Shown here piece after piece: positions 47,900 to 59,370 of a DNA stretch of 64,000 nt. A program made the position numbers and the translations under genes. Position 1 is the first letter of the stretch, and each line of letters starts with the position of its first letter. The notes beneath the pieces were generated by a model, which was given only the letters and a program-made list of their open reading frames with translations, ran no database searches and was not told the origin of the DNA. The stretch is from Ottelia alismoides (taxonomy: Eukaryota > Streptophyta > Magnoliopsida > Alismatales > Hydrocharitaceae): positions 806,001 through 870,000 of the forward strand of contig JAZKJV010009320.1 of NCBI GenBank assembly GCA_037367405.1. The letters are read 5' to 3'.

Positions 47900-48296
47900 T
47901 TAAGTTCCCTTTCTCAAGGCCATTGAACACTTCCCCGGCCTTAAAGAATTTGTAATGGACAAATTAATGATCAAAAAGTCGGATAGGATACGGACAAAGA
48001 CCGAAAGACATGTCTTGTCAATGGCCTCCTCCTTGGTGTTGAGGAGAAAAACCAAAAGCCGCATAGTGAAGCAGTTGCCCAGATTTGACTGTAGAATCAA
48101 AGACACAATTTTCACCCATGCTCCAATTGATGACGATTCACCAATCAATATCCTCCCGACCTCTGTATTTCACAAACTCAAACTCGAACCGATCAGGAAA
48201 ATACGAGAGATTGTTCAATTGGCAAATCGATCGATAAAGCGGTCGAGAGGAATCATTTCTGTCATCATGATATTCCAAGGTGCTCTCTCAAAGTAG
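47900..48296 (+). pseudogene. Gypsy B retropepsin-like protease, degenerate active site
   Basis: The frame (ATG at 47955, with a VPFLKAIEHFPGLKEFV lead-in from about 47904) follows the Athila/Tat protease layout. After the basic linker comes APIDDDSPINILPTSVFHKL, where these families have (L)ID(T/L)G(A/S)SINLMPxSVFxxL. Then comes VQLANRSIKRSRGII, matching LQLADRSIKxPRGII. The catalytic Asp-x-Gly triad reads Asp-Asp-Asp, so proteolysis is doubtful. The frame ends at 48294-48296, and the domain resumes shifted in 48290 onward (VEFTIIDIEHQGEF; ILRKPFLALAKAIID), indicating a one-base indel. Confidence 0.8.
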
Positions 48297-49336
48297 AATT
48301 CACGATCATTGATATTGAGCATCAAGGAGAATTCACCCAGTCTCCAATTATTCTCAGAAAGCCATTCTTAGCATTGGCTAAGGCAATTATTGATTGTGAG
48401 ACTCAAGGGATCAATTTCACGGCATTGGAAGCACTTAGATCTGACCATGTCTTTGAGGAACCACGATCTTCTGAGGCAACCCACGAAGTCCCCGACAACC
48501 ATAATCATGAAGTGGTAGAAGAGCCCTACCCTGTTACGACACCTGAGATAGCGGTTGTTGATGAGACTATTGATTTAGAGACTCTCCCTCCTGCTCCATT
48601 CCCAGCTGCTCTCACCATGGAGAAACGAGTATATGAATAATATGACCCGGAGACTTATGCATGGGCACACCCTGGGTCAACCTATTCAGACTTCATGGAT
48701 TACATCAACTCGACACAGGAATGCTCCAACATCGAATCAATTAAGAAAGAACATGCAGAAACTCTCCCCAGTATTTCAATTCCCGCGGATCTCAAAATAG
48801 ACAAATCCTTCTACTACGATCTTGAGACATATGCATGGTCGCACCCTGAAGCAACCTTCTCTGAATACCTGGACCAAATTATCCCAAATCGAGAGTGCAC
48901 CAACATTCAGAAGACCAAAAACAAACACGCAGGACGAAAACCGACCAAGGAGAAGAACTCTAATGGTTATTCATCTGGATACTCAAGTGAACCGACACAT
49001 TCACGAAACAAGAAAAAGAAAGTCACCTTTGACCTTTCGGAAGAAGAATCAGCTGATGATCCCTCATCAGGTCTGGAAAAGGTCGTCTATATGAGTTAAG
49101 TGAGTTCGGCAGCTTTAAAGTCATATCTTCGCAAGGATCCAAAATTCGACTCTCGTTGGACAACTCCCGTTCATAACTATTATTCATCTAAAGCTGATGC
49201 TCCTGCCCTTTACAAGTACACTGGAATTATTTCTTATGAGCTGACTGAGACCAGTGCTTCTGAGTATTCATCTGAGGACAAACCTCTTGATCTCAAGAAG
49301 GAACAAATTTTGAGGAAACAATTGAGGAAACTCTGA
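48290..49336 (+). pseudogene. Gypsy B ORF4: protease C-terminus plus duplicated acidic region
   Basis: One frame is open from about 48290 to 49336, except for stops at 48638-48640 and 49097-49099, about 350 codons. It starts with the protease end (PIILRKPFLALAKAIID, corresponding to the LGRPFLATAxALIDV motif). It continues as an acidic, proline-containing region. Two copies of a roughly 60-residue unit follow: YDPETYAWAHPGSTYSDFMD / YDLETYAWSHPEATFSEYLD, each then with an ECSNI/ECTNI segment and a KKEHA/KNKHA end. The tail is basic then acidic (RNKKKKVTFDLSEEES). No RT follows; sequence after 49336 is non-coding. The repeat unit is not a family I recognise. Confidence 0.6.
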
Positions 49337-49580
49337 TTTTTCTGAGGATAACTCTGATGATGGCTACCTTTCAACTGACTCAAATGTTTCATCTATTATC
49401 CATCATGTTTTTTCTGAGGATGACACTGATAATAGTTGGGGATCATATGCTTCATCTCCGTCTCGTTATATCAATCTCCCATCACAGGCTCACAAAAAGA
49501 TCAGTCGAAAACTGCCTTAAATCATCGGCTACCCACCCTCCCTCCTGACCACATCGATCCCCTTGTACAGCTTCTTCCTC

Positions 49581-49949
49581 TACTTAGGCCAAGGCCTAAG
49601 TATAGGGGGGGATCGATGCCATCTATATATACCATTTTCCCGCATCACACTCCTATCATATGATCGCCTCCATTTCCACCTTTTCTCTTATACTTAGGTC
49701 GACCAGAGCCAAAGTATAGGGGGAACCGACATCCACCTATATATACTCTCCTCATTCACATATCCCGACCGCTTCATTTTTTCCGCTCTTCTTCTATACT
49801 TAGACTATTCACGGTCTAAGTATAAGGGGGTAGTTTTGTAAATCTTGTTCTTCTTCTTTTTGTTTTTCACTCTCTTATGCTTAGCCCGATCTATGTCTTC
49901 TTTACGCTTCTTGTGCTCTGAGGACACAGCAATCGCTAAGTATAGGGGG
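49581..49949 (+). repeat. Cluster of four hairpin + PPT-like modules (Gypsy B)
   Basis: (1) TACTTAGGCC 49581-49590 with GGCCTAAGTA 49593-49602, then TAGGGGGGG. (2) TATACTTAGG 49689-49698 with CCAAAGTATA 49709-49718 (one mismatch), then GGGGGA. (3) TATACTTAGAC 49795-49805 with GTCTAAGTATA 49814-49824, then AGGGGG. (4) TATGCTTAGC 49876-49885 with GCTAAGTATA 49935-49944, then GGGGG. Spacing is about 107-119 bp. Each stem follows a pyrimidine-rich stretch. The 3' arm plus G-run equals the PPT at 51283-51295, as in element C. Confidence 0.9.
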
Positions 49950-51282
49950 TTTGTATATATACTTTATATATATATATATATATTACCCATATCTCGTACT
50001 TTCGCGTAAGTCTATATGTATTTACGAGGTGGGTGATTAATTCAAAAAAATCTACAAAATAAAAGAAAAAAAGTTTTGCCACTAACTGTGACCAACCCAA
50101 AACTTTTGAAAAAAATGGCTTCTTATTCATTGTTTTGCATAAAAAAAATCCTTGCATAAAAAATCACAAAAATCACAAAAAAAGAAGAAGAAATGTGTAT
50201 ACATTTCACACACCTACACTTCAGCCAGCATCACATTCATTGGCATCTGTGAAAAGTCATTGGGTTTTGAACCTAGTTGTGAGCAGAAATCGAGAGTGGT
50301 ATGGACTTGACCTTAATCCATCTAATTTTCAGAGGAACTTCACCGAGAAATAGGATTTTAGAAACTTCAGGTCTTTGACTTAATTCTTTGAGTTCCACAT
50401 GACAATGTGCAGTGTTAGACTCTTGGTGTCTAACCTGGTCTCTTAATTCTGGGTACAACTCTGGAATAGGGAATTAATTTGTACTCTCACACTATGCACT
50501 TAGCTCAACTCAGACGGGATGTTGGAAGACTGTGTGAGTTTCTTTTCTGGTAGCGTGGAAATCTTAAGACCGGAGTATGGGTTGAAATAAAGCTTCGAAA
50601 AAGGGATGGACGGTTGGGCACAATTTTTTTTCTAAGACCCAAAAAATGTACGGAACAAAAAGATTCTATATCCGTAGGGGCACAACAAGATCCAAGCAGA
50701 ACCACCAAAAATTCCAAATACAAAGAAGCCACTACCAAATAAATATCTGACCAAAAAAAGGTCCAAGCTTCAAGAAAACGAACAGATCTTGGTGGAGACT
50801 CACCTACACTGGCCAGCTTCACAAGTAGAGTTGACTACACTGGCCACCCTCCAGTTCTTTTCTCCTTCTTCTAACTTCTCCCCCAATTCGATTGTGAACA
50901 CAGTGCGACAGACCTTAGAAGGAAATACCTGAATCCTCGAGGATGAGTTACTGTAGAGGAGAGGAGCATGGTAGTCCGACATTCTGGATGGGAAGAGCTA
51001 AAACTTTTCACACACATGAGTCGATTGTTCAATGTTCATAGGGTATACTTTGGGAAGAGGATTGATCTAAGATGACTTCTGAGCCGAAACTGTAGCAATG
51101 ATGTGTAGAACTTGAGGGTTGTTGATTTTAAAATTCTAAGTCTCACAGAAGTTCCACCACACTAATAATCCAAAGGTCGAGTCTAGTTTCACTTTCACCT
51201 TCAGCTCATGGTCTTGGTATGGAACCCAATCTCATTTCACCTCATGGCATTTCTTTTTTATGCTCAGAAACGAGTATGGTTT
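49950..51282 (+). other. 3' non-coding block of Gypsy B
   Basis: It begins with a (TA)n tract (49958-49982). It then follows the conserved pre-PPT block also seen in C and D, with 'GGACTTGACCTTAATCC', 'AATAAAGCTTCGAAAAAGGG', and 'CTACACTGG' at about 50803 and 50835. No gene is supported. Confidence 0.7.
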
Positions 51283-51295
51283 AAGTATAGGGGGA
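51283..51295 (+). promoter_or_regulatory. Polypurine tract of Gypsy B
   Basis: AAGTATAGGGGGA abuts the LTR start TGATGAATCTCGG. Confidence 0.85.
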
Positions 51296-54200
51296 TGATG
51301 AATCTCGGATTCATCACTCTAAATCTCATTTATTAAGCTCAAATCCCTCAAAATCAAGAGCATTTCTGCATCTATTCAGCATAATTAGCATTCATGCATG
51401 TTTTCATAAGAATTGCATTTTAAACTAATTTCTGCACAAAATAAGAAGCCAAAAATCCTAGCCAAAATTGACTAGTATAAAACCTAACTTCCCAGATTTT
51501 TAACTCATTCATGCTAACTCCGAATGACACAAAATCACCTCCACTGTGTACATATCACTAACAAGAATAAATGAAAAATACAAAAAAATCACTAACTCAA
51601 ATAAGTGGACCAAAAACCCAACCCTAGTTTCAGGATTTTCGGACTAAAAACCTCATATCTTCCTCATCCAGTGTCCATTTTAATCCTACTCACTTTTGAA
51701 CTAATGTACATTCAACTACCTTCAAAACAAGACCAAGTTCAAGTTAATCGGAGCTCATATGTAAAAGTTGGGTTTTGGGCCTCTTTTGTATGTGTATTTT
51801 AGCAATTTTTGACCTATTATTTTATGTATATAACTAACCTATTTTAGTTCATTTATTTTTCATTTGTCTTCTTTGATAAAAGTTTTATCAATATACGTAA
51901 AAATCCAAATCGAAATTTAGCTTGAAATCAAAGAAACAAATTGGGTCCAAGTCTTCACTAACCAACTGTACAAATTGATCTTTTTCTTGTTTTAAATTGT
52001 TTCTCCTTTTTCTTAATTAATAAAAATCCAAGAAAATAGATTAATGTGTACATATTTATTTTCGATTTTATCATATTTTGTCCAGATTTTTATCTGGTTT
52101 AAAAATGACAAAAAAATTACAAAACCCAAAAATCAAGGTATTCTATGTACATAGGATACCCCAAAAAATTCACTTTGTTCATTTGATCGATTTTGGTTTT
52201 GATGTCTTCATGAAAGTTTTAGATCTCATGAGACGAGCAATTTTCATGAAGAAACTTTTTCGATCCGAAACCGTTTGCTATTTATTGTGTATTTTACAAA
52301 GAATTTATTCTTTGATTTTTGTGGTGTTGACACGTGGCAGCTCCTGGAGCCGCCATGTGACAGCCATTTTTTGGCCTTTTTAATTATCATTTTTATAAAA
52401 AATTTAAAGCCATCGCATGTGCAAGGCGCGTGCCTCTCAAGCAGGCGCCGCGCACGTGCAGCGCCCCTTCATTCCAGCCGCCACTTGGCACCCATCTGGC
52501 CGCCCGATTCAACAGATCGGACGGCCATGGGTCGTCGTCCTCCTTGGTCCCTTTCCCATTCTGGCCGCTGCCAATCACCGCTCCCCGAGATCTCTCCGGC
52601 CACCTTCATCGTCGAACCTCATCCCAGATCCTCCATCGAATCCTTCAGATCCCCCACGAAATCGCCTCAGATCTCATCTCGTCCAATCCATGATCTCCAA
52701 TCACTGATCTTGTGCGATTAGCCAAATCGCCCTCGATCTCCTGCCAACGCCGACCCCCTCCCCCCCCCCACTCTCTGACTATAAAACCCAGCGCCGCCCC
52801 TCCTTTACGTTCATCCGCCGATTGCACCTCAAGAATCTATCACGGCGATGACAGCACCGTGAAGCACCTCCTCCGGCGAGGTCCGGCCATCACGGCCATT
52901 GCAGCAGTGACCGCATCGCTCTTGTTGCCCTGCTCCAGGTTTTTCCCGTCGAGCCAATGACGACTAAGTTTGACACCAACTCCTCCGCATCCGTCCATCA
53001 TCTTCAACACCGCCTCGACCTTCGACTTCGCCGCAACGATCTTCCCCCTGGACCCATCTTCCACGCACAGACGCTTCATCGACTCTGCCCAAGAGAATCA
53101 CCGACGACCCCTCATCTCTGCCAACAACCGCTTCTTCGCAGGGAGCTTCCTTGCCCCCTTGTCGTGTCCACCGTCGCCAAGAGACCCCCCGGCTCTCCCG
53201 CAGCTCCGCCAGGAGGGGCCGGGCCTCCACCGCCTCGCTTCTCCACCGCCCGGGCCGGGCAACAAGCCGAGACCCAGCACGTGCTAGGCACGTGCGTGGG
53301 GGACGTCAGCAGCAGGAGTACCCCGGGATCACGTGCCCCGCACATGCCTCGTGGGCAAATTGCAAGTCGCCCCCTTAAGAACCTCCATATTACGCCAAAG
53401 CCTCCGCCTCCAGAGGACACGTGCCACACGCGTGCCCCTCTGGTCATTTTGCAGAAGTATCCGTAAATTTCTTGGTAATTGCACTTAGCCCCCCCCACTG
53501 CATTTCTATATTTTTTCTATTTATTGTAATTGTAGTTATACCCCTGTGTTTCTTTGTGATTTTAGACTCCTACGTTGCATTATTTAATTATCCAAAAATA
53601 GCATGATGTTCTTCCATTAATTCTCTACTATTTGACAAATTGTGGACATTTTGGTGATTGATGGTTAATTAATAATTAATTATTTTGTGGAAACTTAAAT
53701 ATTTTGCCCAGTTTATGCTCTGAAATTTGTATTTGATTAACCATTGCTCTAAAAATTCTCGAAAAAAAATCCTAGTGTAGAGTTAATTGTGCTTGACATT
53801 GTACCAAAAAAGATTTGCATTTGCATGCATAGTTTGCCCTGTAAAAATCATTTTGCATATTTTCAGTGTTTAATTTTTAATAGGTATTGAAACTAGTATT
53901 TTTGAGATGTAGGATTTTTCTGAGATCAATCACCTAATGATAGATCTTAGATAATTTTGTTCCATGAAAATAATTAGGTTTAATATTTATTATAATTAAA
54001 TATTAAAATTCATTTTGTTTGTATTTAAAATTTCATAAAAAAAATCATATTGCATCCAAAAATTCCAAAAAAATTACAGTACATTCATTTCATCATATTT
54101 TACATAGTGGCCAAGTTTCATGTTTTTCAGGAACATCGTTTGATCGAAATTCACATTTAGTCCCAAAAATAGGCCAAAATTGTATTTTGCATCTTTTATT

Positions 54201-54477
54201 GCATTAAAAATTCCAAAAAAAAAGGCCACCTCGAAAACCGAGTACGAATTTTGATAGATATAATTCTAGGTTGTTCCTTTTCCTCTTTGTGATCGACCTT
54301 GGGACTTGCCAAGTAAAATAAATATAAAACCGCATTCATTAAAATCGACAAATATTTTGTGTGGTTATTTTCTTGACCGATTATGATTGCTGCCTACAAC
54401 GAACGAAAAATCAAATTATTTTTACGCACGATAAGATAAACATATCTCTTTTAACCGCTGTGATTCCGGACTCGTCA
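51296..54477 (+). repeat. 3' LTR of Gypsy B
   Basis: A 3,182-bp LTR, TGATGAATC...GACTCGTCA, intact. The start forms an inverted repeat (TGATGAATC/GATTCATCA). A GC-rich leader (52390-53470) follows the U3. The frames at 52957-53466 (+) and 53112-53498 (-) are by-products, since the 5' LTR copy changes frame in the same stretch. Confidence 0.95.
52780..52786 (+). promoter_or_regulatory. TATA box, 3' LTR of B
   Basis: TATAAAA in GACTATAAAACCCAG. The 5' LTR has CTAGAAAA at the matching site, so only this copy keeps the box. Confidence 0.6.
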
Positions 54478-54482
54478 ATCCC

Positions 54483-55791
54483 AACCCGTTGTCATGGCAT
54501 GTACCGACGAGAGTGGGACAGATCGCACACGGTGCAACCTGCTACCCCAACGCTCTCCGACTAGACACCATATCCACCTCGGGAAAAGATAATGCCAAAT
54601 TGATCATTGTGTACTTGAGATTATAATCGGTCTTTCAACCGAAGTTATACCATATAATAATAATCAAAATAATTTTTGATTAACATTATAATGAGATTTG
54701 CTAAACAAATCCCAAATCCTACTCAAGCAAACATGTTTGGTTGAAAGTGGATTGTGTAACCAATTGTGATCTAGATCATATCTAATCAATTATTGGTTAA
54801 GGTAATGTCATTTAAGGAAATATTTATCATCAAATATTTCACAAATATTTATCCATAATTATTCTAGGAAATTAAACCATTTAATTTCACTAATTAATTA
54901 AATGACAATCACAAGGTTCTTGATTATGAAAGTAATTTTCCAGTAGTGACCTTCACTTACTAAAAATAGCATATCTCAATCAATTTAAATCCAAATTAAG
55001 CAAAGTAAGTTTCTAAAGATTGCTAATTTGATTTACAACAGAACATAAGTGATTTGCATGAATTTCAATGCATTTCAAATCAGTAATTAACTCTTTAATT
55101 ACATTAAGATTCGCAGTCCCCGAAACAGTGGATATATGTTCACTAATTTGATCATAACTAATTGTGTAACCACATGTGATCTAGATCATATCTAATCAAT
55201 TATTTGGTTAAGGCAATGACATTTAAGGAAATAATTATCATCAAATAATTCCACAAATATTTATCCATAATTATTCTAGAAAATAAACCATTTTAATTTC
55301 ACTAATTATTTAAATGACAATCACAAGGTTCTTGATTATGATAGTAATTTCCAGTAGTGACCTTCACTTACTAAAATTAATATATCTCAATCAATTTAAA
55401 ACCCAAATTAAGCAAAGTAAGTTTCTAAAGATTGCTAATTTGATTTACAACAGAACATAAGTGATTTACATGAATTTCAAGGCATTTCAAATCCATAATT
55501 AACTCTTTAATTACGTAAGATTCGCAGTCCCCGAAACAGTGGATATATGTTCACTAATTTGATCATAACTTGAGCAAACGGATTCGAAATCAAGCAAACT
55601 CAAATCCCATAGTTTCCTTATTTAATGGTAAACAAAATCCAAGTTTTATTTTTGTGTTTAAATAATTTAAACAGGGCTAAAAATAATCACTAAACAAGAG
55701 ATGCGAAAATGAAATGCGATAAAACTTTCGCACACCCTACGAACCCAAGTCGTCTTAGGTTTATGGATCATATCCGAAACCTTCAACCTAA
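54483..55791 (-). other. Copia A leader, right part
   Basis: Sequence between the B insertion and the PBS of A. It is AT-rich and non-coding, carries a tandem duplication, and ends (minus start) with CTTAGGTTGAAGGTTTCGG after the PBS. Confidence 0.7.
54751..55570. repeat. Tandem duplication of 410 bp in Copia A leader
   Basis: Unit 1 (54751-55160) and unit 2 (55161-55570) both begin ATTGTGTAACCA, contain GTGATCTAGATCATATC and TTCGCAGTCCCCGAAACAG, and end TTTGATCATAACT. They differ by scattered substitutions and small indels. Confidence 0.92.
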
Positions 55792-55804
55792 GGCTCTGAT
55801 ACCA
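55792..55804 (-). promoter_or_regulatory. Primer binding site, tRNA-iMet type (Copia A)
   Basis: Minus-strand TGGTATCAGAGCC is complementary to the 3' end of plant initiator tRNA-Met (GGCTCTGATACCA). It is two bases inside the LTR end. Confidence 0.92.
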
Positions 55805-56369
55805 CTTGAAGGATATAGGGAGATCCTTAAGTACATTACAGAAGTGTGAGGATCGCATCGTATGCGATCAAGAGCGACTAGTCGCACTAGTTGCTCGAGG
55901 CAGCGGAATTAAAAAAAATTCATGCGATGAAACCACATGATTCCAAGAACACTTCCCCGGATCATTTCATCTAAACCACAACAAGTAATTAAGGTTACCT
56001 CTTGAAGCGTGGTTGCGATCGAGTCTCTAAATGAAGTGACCTCTTGTCTCAAGTCCGATCCGATGGAAGAGATGCTTGCGAGCATGTTGATGAAACAGGC
56101 TTCTCGCGATCCATGTGATGATCATATCAGCAGATCTCCTCATCTCGACACACGAGATCCGATGTCTTCATCACGAGCGAGGCATGCTGAGAGATGGAGA
56201 TCCACGAGCAAATGATCGGGCAGCATAACAACGACGCTGCGGCGATGGAAATCTCTCTAGGGCATCCATGGTGGGATGACCATGAGAGAGAGAGAGTGGG
56301 AGTGTAGAGAGAAAGAGAGAGAGAGACCTATGTTCTCATTAGCATATGAAGAGCAAGGGGTGCCCCTTC

Positions 56370-56377
56370 TATTTATA
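56370..56377 (-). promoter_or_regulatory. TATA box of Copia A 5' LTR
   Basis: Minus-strand TATAAATA, then GAAGGGGCACCCC. MULE 2 inserted about 75 bp upstream of it, in U3. Confidence 0.55.
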
Positions 56378-56452
56378 ATTTTTTGGGATTCATGGATCTC
56401 AATCCATGGGCAACACAAATCCGTTGGCTCATATTGATTTGTGTTTCTTTTA

Positions 56453-57380
56453 GGGATATTTACACCCATAACCCTGAGTAATTTGGCAATAACATTCATA
56501 ACCTGTATAATTGTGAACCCCTCCCCCCCCCCCGGCGCACAGCCCCCGACCCCCCCCCCCCCCCCCCGGCACACAGCCCCGACCCCCTCCCCCCACCCCC
56601 CCCCCACCGGCATAACCCCCCGACCACCCCCCCCCCCCTGCCGCACTGCCCCGGCACCCCCCATGTGGCACTGCCCCCCACACCCCCTCCCCTTCGGCGC
56701 TCCACGCCCTGACCTGCGACCTCCCCAAGCTCCCTGCCCATCCCCCCCTCCCCCCCGCCTGACGCCGCACTGCCCCCAACCCCTCCCCCTCGGCACGTCC
56801 CCCAGCTCCCCTGCTCATCCCCTCCCCCCGCCCGATGCTGCACATCCCCCAACCCCCTCCCCCTCGGTGCTCCGCGCCCAGCTGACCTGCTCCCCCCACC
56901 TCACGAGCACCGCAGGCTCCCTGCTCGACCCCCCCCCCCCCCGGTCGAGTCCGCGGCCTCCCTGCTCGAGGGCCCCTAAGCTCCACGATCTCCCTGCTCG
57001 AGGGTCCCCGAGATTCGCAACCTTCCTGCCCACTACTCGACCCAGGCCACCCCGCCGATGGAGTCCCCCCAATCACCACAGCACCCCCCTGCCGAAGGAG
57101 CTCTAGCTGGAACCACCCGCCACGGTCGATCCGCACAACCTCCCTATCACAATGTCTACATTCCATATTTGTTTTCTTTTTTAATTTTGATTAATCCTAA
57201 CCGGTCATGGGTAGATTGGTTAGATTAACTCACTTATATGGTTGAGTTAATGTATTAAATTAACGGAAGGTTATGGGTGTGAGACGGAGTGACTATTCGA
57301 GGTTTCTCATGTAATTCGCGATTATACAGGGTTATGAATGTTTCTGCCAAATTATTCAGGATTATGGGTGTAATTATCCA
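56453..57380. mobile_element. Mutator-like element 2 (same family as MULE 1)
   Basis: It begins GGGATATTTACACCCATAAC, and the right end complement is GGATAATTACACCCATAAT. Both ends continue with CATTCATAACC-type repeats as in MULE 1. The exact 9-bp duplication TTTCTTTTA lies at 56444-56452 and 57381-57389. The 3' LTR of A has the uninterrupted site GTTTCTTTTAATGGCCAAG near 19484-19502. The interior 56515-57150 is extremely C-rich (runs up to 18 C) with no transposase. The large frames here (56441-57106 + and 56450-57166 -) reflect composition only. Confidence 0.9.
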
Positions 57381-59370
57381 TTTCTTTTAATGGTCAAGAT
57401 TTGTGTTGGTAAAAACCAACAACAAATAATTTAATAAAATCAAATATATAGTGAGTATAATTTGATTTATTATTAAATCAATCTCCATTGGAGAATTAGG
57501 AAGAGGCAAGCCTTCTTCCACAAGAGAAGTGGACGGCCACCATATTCCATAATGGAATTGTAGCCGTCCACCTCAATATGAGGAAGGTGGCTTTCCTTTC
57601 CTTATTACATGAGATTACATTATCTCATGATTTTCTCCAATATTTGCAACAACTTTTGTTGCAAGTTATTTCACAAAAATAAATCCAATTTATTTTGTGA
57701 ACATTTCAATCATGCATGAAAATTTGTGAATCATATTCACAACCCAAATAAAATGTGAATTACATTTCAATTAATTGTCCAATGTGAATCCATTTCACAT
57801 CGACATTTAACTAATAGATGTAAATTACAAATAGCTATCTCTCTTATATATTTATAAATCACATTCATAATATATATGATTAATATGGATAGTGTTATCT
57901 ATATTATTCATATCCATGATAAAATAAACCACGTTTAATCATCTTGGATCTCTTATTCTCATGTGCCCAAATAATATGAATCACATTCACATTATTCACA
58001 TCATTGATAATTAAATCACATTTAATTATCTTAGATAACTTTCTTTATAATATGAATCAAATTCATATTACTCATTAAATCACATTTAATTATCCATTTT
58101 CTCAATGCTCGGATACTTATATCAACAATGAAATTATCCTGAACTCCTTCAAGGATAATGTGCTTTTCTCAGCGGATACTTGGAGATAAAAACAGGGCTA
58201 TTGTATTGTTCCACATATAGTGACTTGGGATATTGAGACCATATCTCAAATCCAGACCTTGGGCCTCCCATAGATGCTTGATTAAATCGAGACGCAAATC
58301 TAATCTTCTCATTGCACCTGAATCACATTCAGATCAAATGTCCAACATTTGGACTAAGATCAGATTACTTCTCTACTGAGAGGAGTCACTAAAATCTAGA
58401 CCCGTTTCATCACTCCCTAGGAATGGAAGCGTCATGGTAATACAACCGTTTATGATCACATCACCCTTAGGTATTCCCAATACTGTACATCCTGCATACT
58501 GGAAGACCCAGAATAAACCCGAAGTATAAGATCAATTTTTACTATCTACTTCAGGGATTTATCATTAAGTTTCTCATTTGACTATTGGAAGTTGGTATCG
58601 ATCATATACTTTCCAAAAGTATATATCATACCCAGGTGTTGATTATATAGTTCCAAAAAGTATATATCAAACCTACAAATTCGGTCAAGCTTCCAAAGCG
58701 AGATGACCGCGCACGAAATTTGATTCTCCCCAATATCTCATAAGTGAGCTCATATCTTCTGATTCGGTAACTGAACCTGTATGATCCCTTTGAAGATCGT
58801 ATTACTCATTTGCCCTTGTATGCACAACCAACGCGTCAATGTATAGACCTTGATTAGGTCCATCAACCTATTGGTCTGCCAAATGTACATACTCAGACAT
58901 ATAGTAACACATCTGTCTCCGGTTAGAGGATGTGTGCCTATATCATGACAGTATATGATGTAGGACTTTGGTTATCTCGATCTTGTTAAGTCAACTCTTT
59001 GACCTAACTAATTTGACACCTCCGAATCTCTATTCCATGCAAAGGACAGCATCAAGAGATCGGTCAGATATCAACCAAGTGAGAAAGATTGTCGTCTCCC
59101 TACTCAAGCTGGAGATCATCTCTTAACAGTCATTTAACGGTACTTGATGAGTCCTCAATCTAACTCTTTAGATATTCATCCAAGCACCAGCCTTAATGAT
59201 TCAATAATTGAATCAACAGCTGTATGATCATCGAGATGACCATGGTACATAACCCTAATTGTACTAAGGGACCTATTATGCAAATTGGTTATTTTTCATT
59301 TCAGATCATGGAATGATATTCTTAATAACATTTATTGCATAATGGCTCGTCGTGGGCTCGCATGCCCAAC

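Larger units (their letters stand above)
27890..54477 (+). mobile_element. Gypsy element B, non-autonomous Athila/Tat-like
   Basis: It has matching LTRs (27890-45220 when C is included; 51296-54477), a tRNA-Asp-type PBS at 45223, and a PPT AAGTATAGGGGGA before the 3' LTR. Target duplications GTCCC (27885-27889) and ATCCC (54478-54482) match at 4 of 5. Without C it is about 12.4 kb with 3.18-kb LTRs and about 6.1 kb internal. It encodes a series of hydrophilic ORFs and a retropepsin-like domain but no RT, RNase H or integrase, so it would need enzymes supplied by another element. It is inserted in the gag/leader part of Copia A. Confidence 0.92.
18844..59370 (-). mobile_element. Copia element A, outermost member of a three-level nest
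   Basis: Its LTRs at 18844-23490 (3') and 55807-59370 (5') face the same way on the minus strand. A tRNA-iMet PBS sits inside the 5' LTR and a Copia PPT inside the 3' LTR. Flanking 5-bp duplications are ATCCT (18839-18843) and ATCCC (59371-59375), one mismatch. Subtracting B (27890-54477), two MULEs, one hAT and their target duplications leaves about 11.0 kb with LTRs of about 2.65 kb. The internal region survives as 23491-27889 (pol to gag/leader) and 54478-55806 (leader). The coding region is heavily decayed. The span is 40.5 kb. Confidence 0.9.
55807..59370 (-). repeat. 5' LTR of Copia A, with a MULE insertion
   Basis: On the minus strand TGTTGGGCATGCGAGCC at 59370 to CCTTCA at 55807. It matches 18844-23490 apart from MULE 2 here and MULE 1 plus hAT there. 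TATA box at 56370-56377. Confidence 0.93.

Noticed and set aside
49958..49982. (TA)n tract considered as a MITE insertion
   Set aside because: No terminal repeats or separable target duplication; a simple repeat also seen in related elements.
52957..53498. 169-codon frame (+) and 128-codon frame (-) in the 3' LTR of B
   Set aside because: The matching 5' LTR region (43675-44200) shifts frame, so coding is not maintained; treated as LTR leader.
56257..57166. Long Pro/Gly-rich frames on both strands
   Set aside because: Caused by poly-C tracts of MULE 2; no domain, and the C-runs are prone to length change.
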